From: Phytoseiulus persimilis
Taxonomy: Eukaryota > Arthropoda > Arachnida > Mesostigmata > Phytoseiidae
Direction: 5' to 3'
Assembly: GCA_037576195.1 (NCBI GenBank)
Contig: CM075103.1
Span: forward strand, 19,468,001-19,532,000
Length of the DNA: 64,000 nt
Below, in pieces: positions 62,340-64,000 of this stretch. Numbering within the stretch: position 1 is the first letter of the stretch; every line of letters begins with the position of its first letter. The notes below the pieces were generated by a model. That model had not been told where the DNA came from. It did no database searches and saw only the letters and a list, made by a program, of their open reading frames with translations. The translations under genes and the position numbers were made by a program.

Positions 62340-64000
62340 TCTTCAACCGTGAGCCACTCCAATCTCCTCTGGACACCAGGCTCTCCACATGCGTTTGAGG
62401 AACTCGGAAAGAGCGATTCTGACGCTTCGGGGAATCGGCTGACGATTGGAATCGCGCACGCAGCTTCGCTGAATCTCTTCCGAGAGCTGATCAGATCGTT
62501 CGGGCTCCTTCTCGAGCTTGTCTCTCCGGAAAACTCGCTCGTGGGTCAGGACGGATCCCGTAAGCCCTCGAGGGTTCGGAATCGTGCAGCCTCGCTCCAG
62601 AGGTTCCGGGAGTGACAACCTGACACCCCGCACATCCGGCAATTCAAGTTTCTAGTGTTCCATTTCGCGTTTCTCCGAAGGGAGTCCAACACCTGAGATC
62701 CGGCGAGCCGAATGTACTGCATTCTGTTGCACCGAGGATTTGTGAACAGCTCCGACAAACACCAGAGGAGCCTCCGTTCCAAAGCGCCTGACATCATAGA
62801 AATGGTCGGTGAGTAGAGAAGCGATACGGCGTCTCGTTTTTCAATCACGAACTCCACTAGACGACTTTCCTCAGAATCCATAGAAGAAGCATAGCGGCGA
62901 CAGGGCGAGAGGGCGCTCGCAGTTTTCCAATGTGATGGTGTCGCGTCCGTGCTAACATTGTGGCCATCGTGTGCGAGGGGAGAGGAGGTTAGGACAACGT
63001 ACGATTCGCATCCTGACGATGGAGCAGCCTCGTTCTTCGGTGGTTTGCATCCGACCACCCTTAGACTATGTGAGACTCATTCACGGTTCCCGGACGGCGC
63101 TGTACGAGCCGACCAGTGGGTCGTCTGCCGGAGACCTGTGCCAAAAAGGACGGAGCAACCGAGGCCTCTAACCTCAGTCCGAATCCGTATAGCCTCGACC
63201 GGATGTGTTTCCGTGGACCCGTGGTCCCAGAATCGCGATCGACCGCGAGAGCCCTTTGATGGCAGGTGACTAAGACCTTTACCATCATGAATATTCAACA
63301 TGAAGAGCTAGTTTCCGTAACTAAGAGGAGTTTTTTGGGAGCTGCCCACTATTGGCTCCTGAGCTGTCTGCGGTTCCGGAGCCACGAACTCGTACCCCTG
63401 CGGGAAGGAATAGTTCGCTCAGATGTAAGGAGTGCGATCTGACATGTATTCAAACTCTCATGGAGCTCTCTGCGGTCTTGGGGTCCGGTGTCGCGGAAAG
63501 CGTCGGATTTCGGACAAGTTTGGGAAAGACTCTTTCCGATAGAACACACTTCTGCCCGTGCGAGGGGAGTCGGCCCGCATATCGGGAGCCTCCTTCGTGA
63601 CTTACGAGGCTCTGACAGGATTCGAAACGGGCGTACGAGAACTCAGACAATGACCGAGTGAGAATTACGTGATTCATGATGGTGCAGATCCTCATGCTCC
63701 GAACAAACCGCTACCGATTCAAGAGATTTGTCTCCGGGACCGGAACGATTGCGGAGACGAGGTTAGCATCATGAACCTGGAGAACTTCTTGAATGATTGG
63801 AAGATTCGTCATGCCTTTTCGGTAACCGTGAAAGGCCCATGAGGCCTCATCCGTTGAGCACAGAAACTCATCCCTCGCGCCGTACTTACGCTGCCGTTTT
63901 CGCGAGGACATATCTTCGAGCCCTGTAGCACACGCATCTGGGCTGCAAGGCTCGACACACCATGGGATACGAGCCCCGCAGGAAAGAAACAAGCTCTGGA

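Larger units (their letters stand above)
59970..64000. other. Intergenic stretch, no gene recognised
   Basis: The longest open frame after the GPCR lies here: 61500-62339 on the plus strand from its first ATG (280 codons). It has no recognisable domain and includes the product of a 14-nt C run, and another open frame lies on the opposite strand. I do not call it a gene. The minus-strand frame 63058-62546 contains a protein-like stretch from the ATG at about 62882, also without known motifs. Confidence 0.4.

Noticed and set aside
1-64000. CRISPR arrays, operons, rRNA genes, phage or bacterial features
   Set aside because: None seen. The transposon types and the receptor are eukaryotic.

Overview
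The window looks like nuclear DNA from a multicellular animal, most likely an arthropod. It carries eukaryotic DNA transposons of the Tc1/mariner and hAT superfamilies and one animal-type seven-transmembrane receptor. There are no operons, ribosome binding sites, rRNA genes or CRISPR arrays. Base composition is near 50% GC, rich in TCGA/CGA and poor in TA. TAA and TAG are therefore rare, and open frames of 60 to roughly 250 codons arise by chance on both strands. A mite-like genome would fit, but nothing here fixes the species.

Only one protein-coding gene can be recognised with confidence: a rhodopsin-class GPCR at 24135-25412 (+), whose seven membrane segments lie in one uninterrupted exon. 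A good splice acceptor just upstream leaves open a further 5' exon.

The rest is mobile-element and intergenic DNA. At 3267-4853 is a complete Tc3-like transposon with TA target duplications, paired terminal and subterminal repeats, and a transposase frame broken only by two nonsense codons. At 31935-32834 is a 900-bp non-autonomous hAT element with a perfect 8-bp target duplication. It sits inside the 3' end of an older DD37D mariner-type transposase relic (31719-32896); removing the element and one duplication copy leaves the relic's frame continuous. A tRNA-like SINE fragment lies near 50.3 kb. TACGG-rich clusters near 12.5 and 47.4 kb may be further degraded elements.

The long stretches between these (about 4.9-24.1, 25.4-31.7, 32.9-50.2 and 50.4-64 kb) hold simple repeats, unusually long poly-C/poly-G tracts and small hairpins. 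Some stretches read like protein but cannot be told from chance frames. Two deserve a search: 47442-48529 (+), and 50809-54162 (+), where one frame avoids TAA and TAG except inside a 114-nt GT-AG segment.
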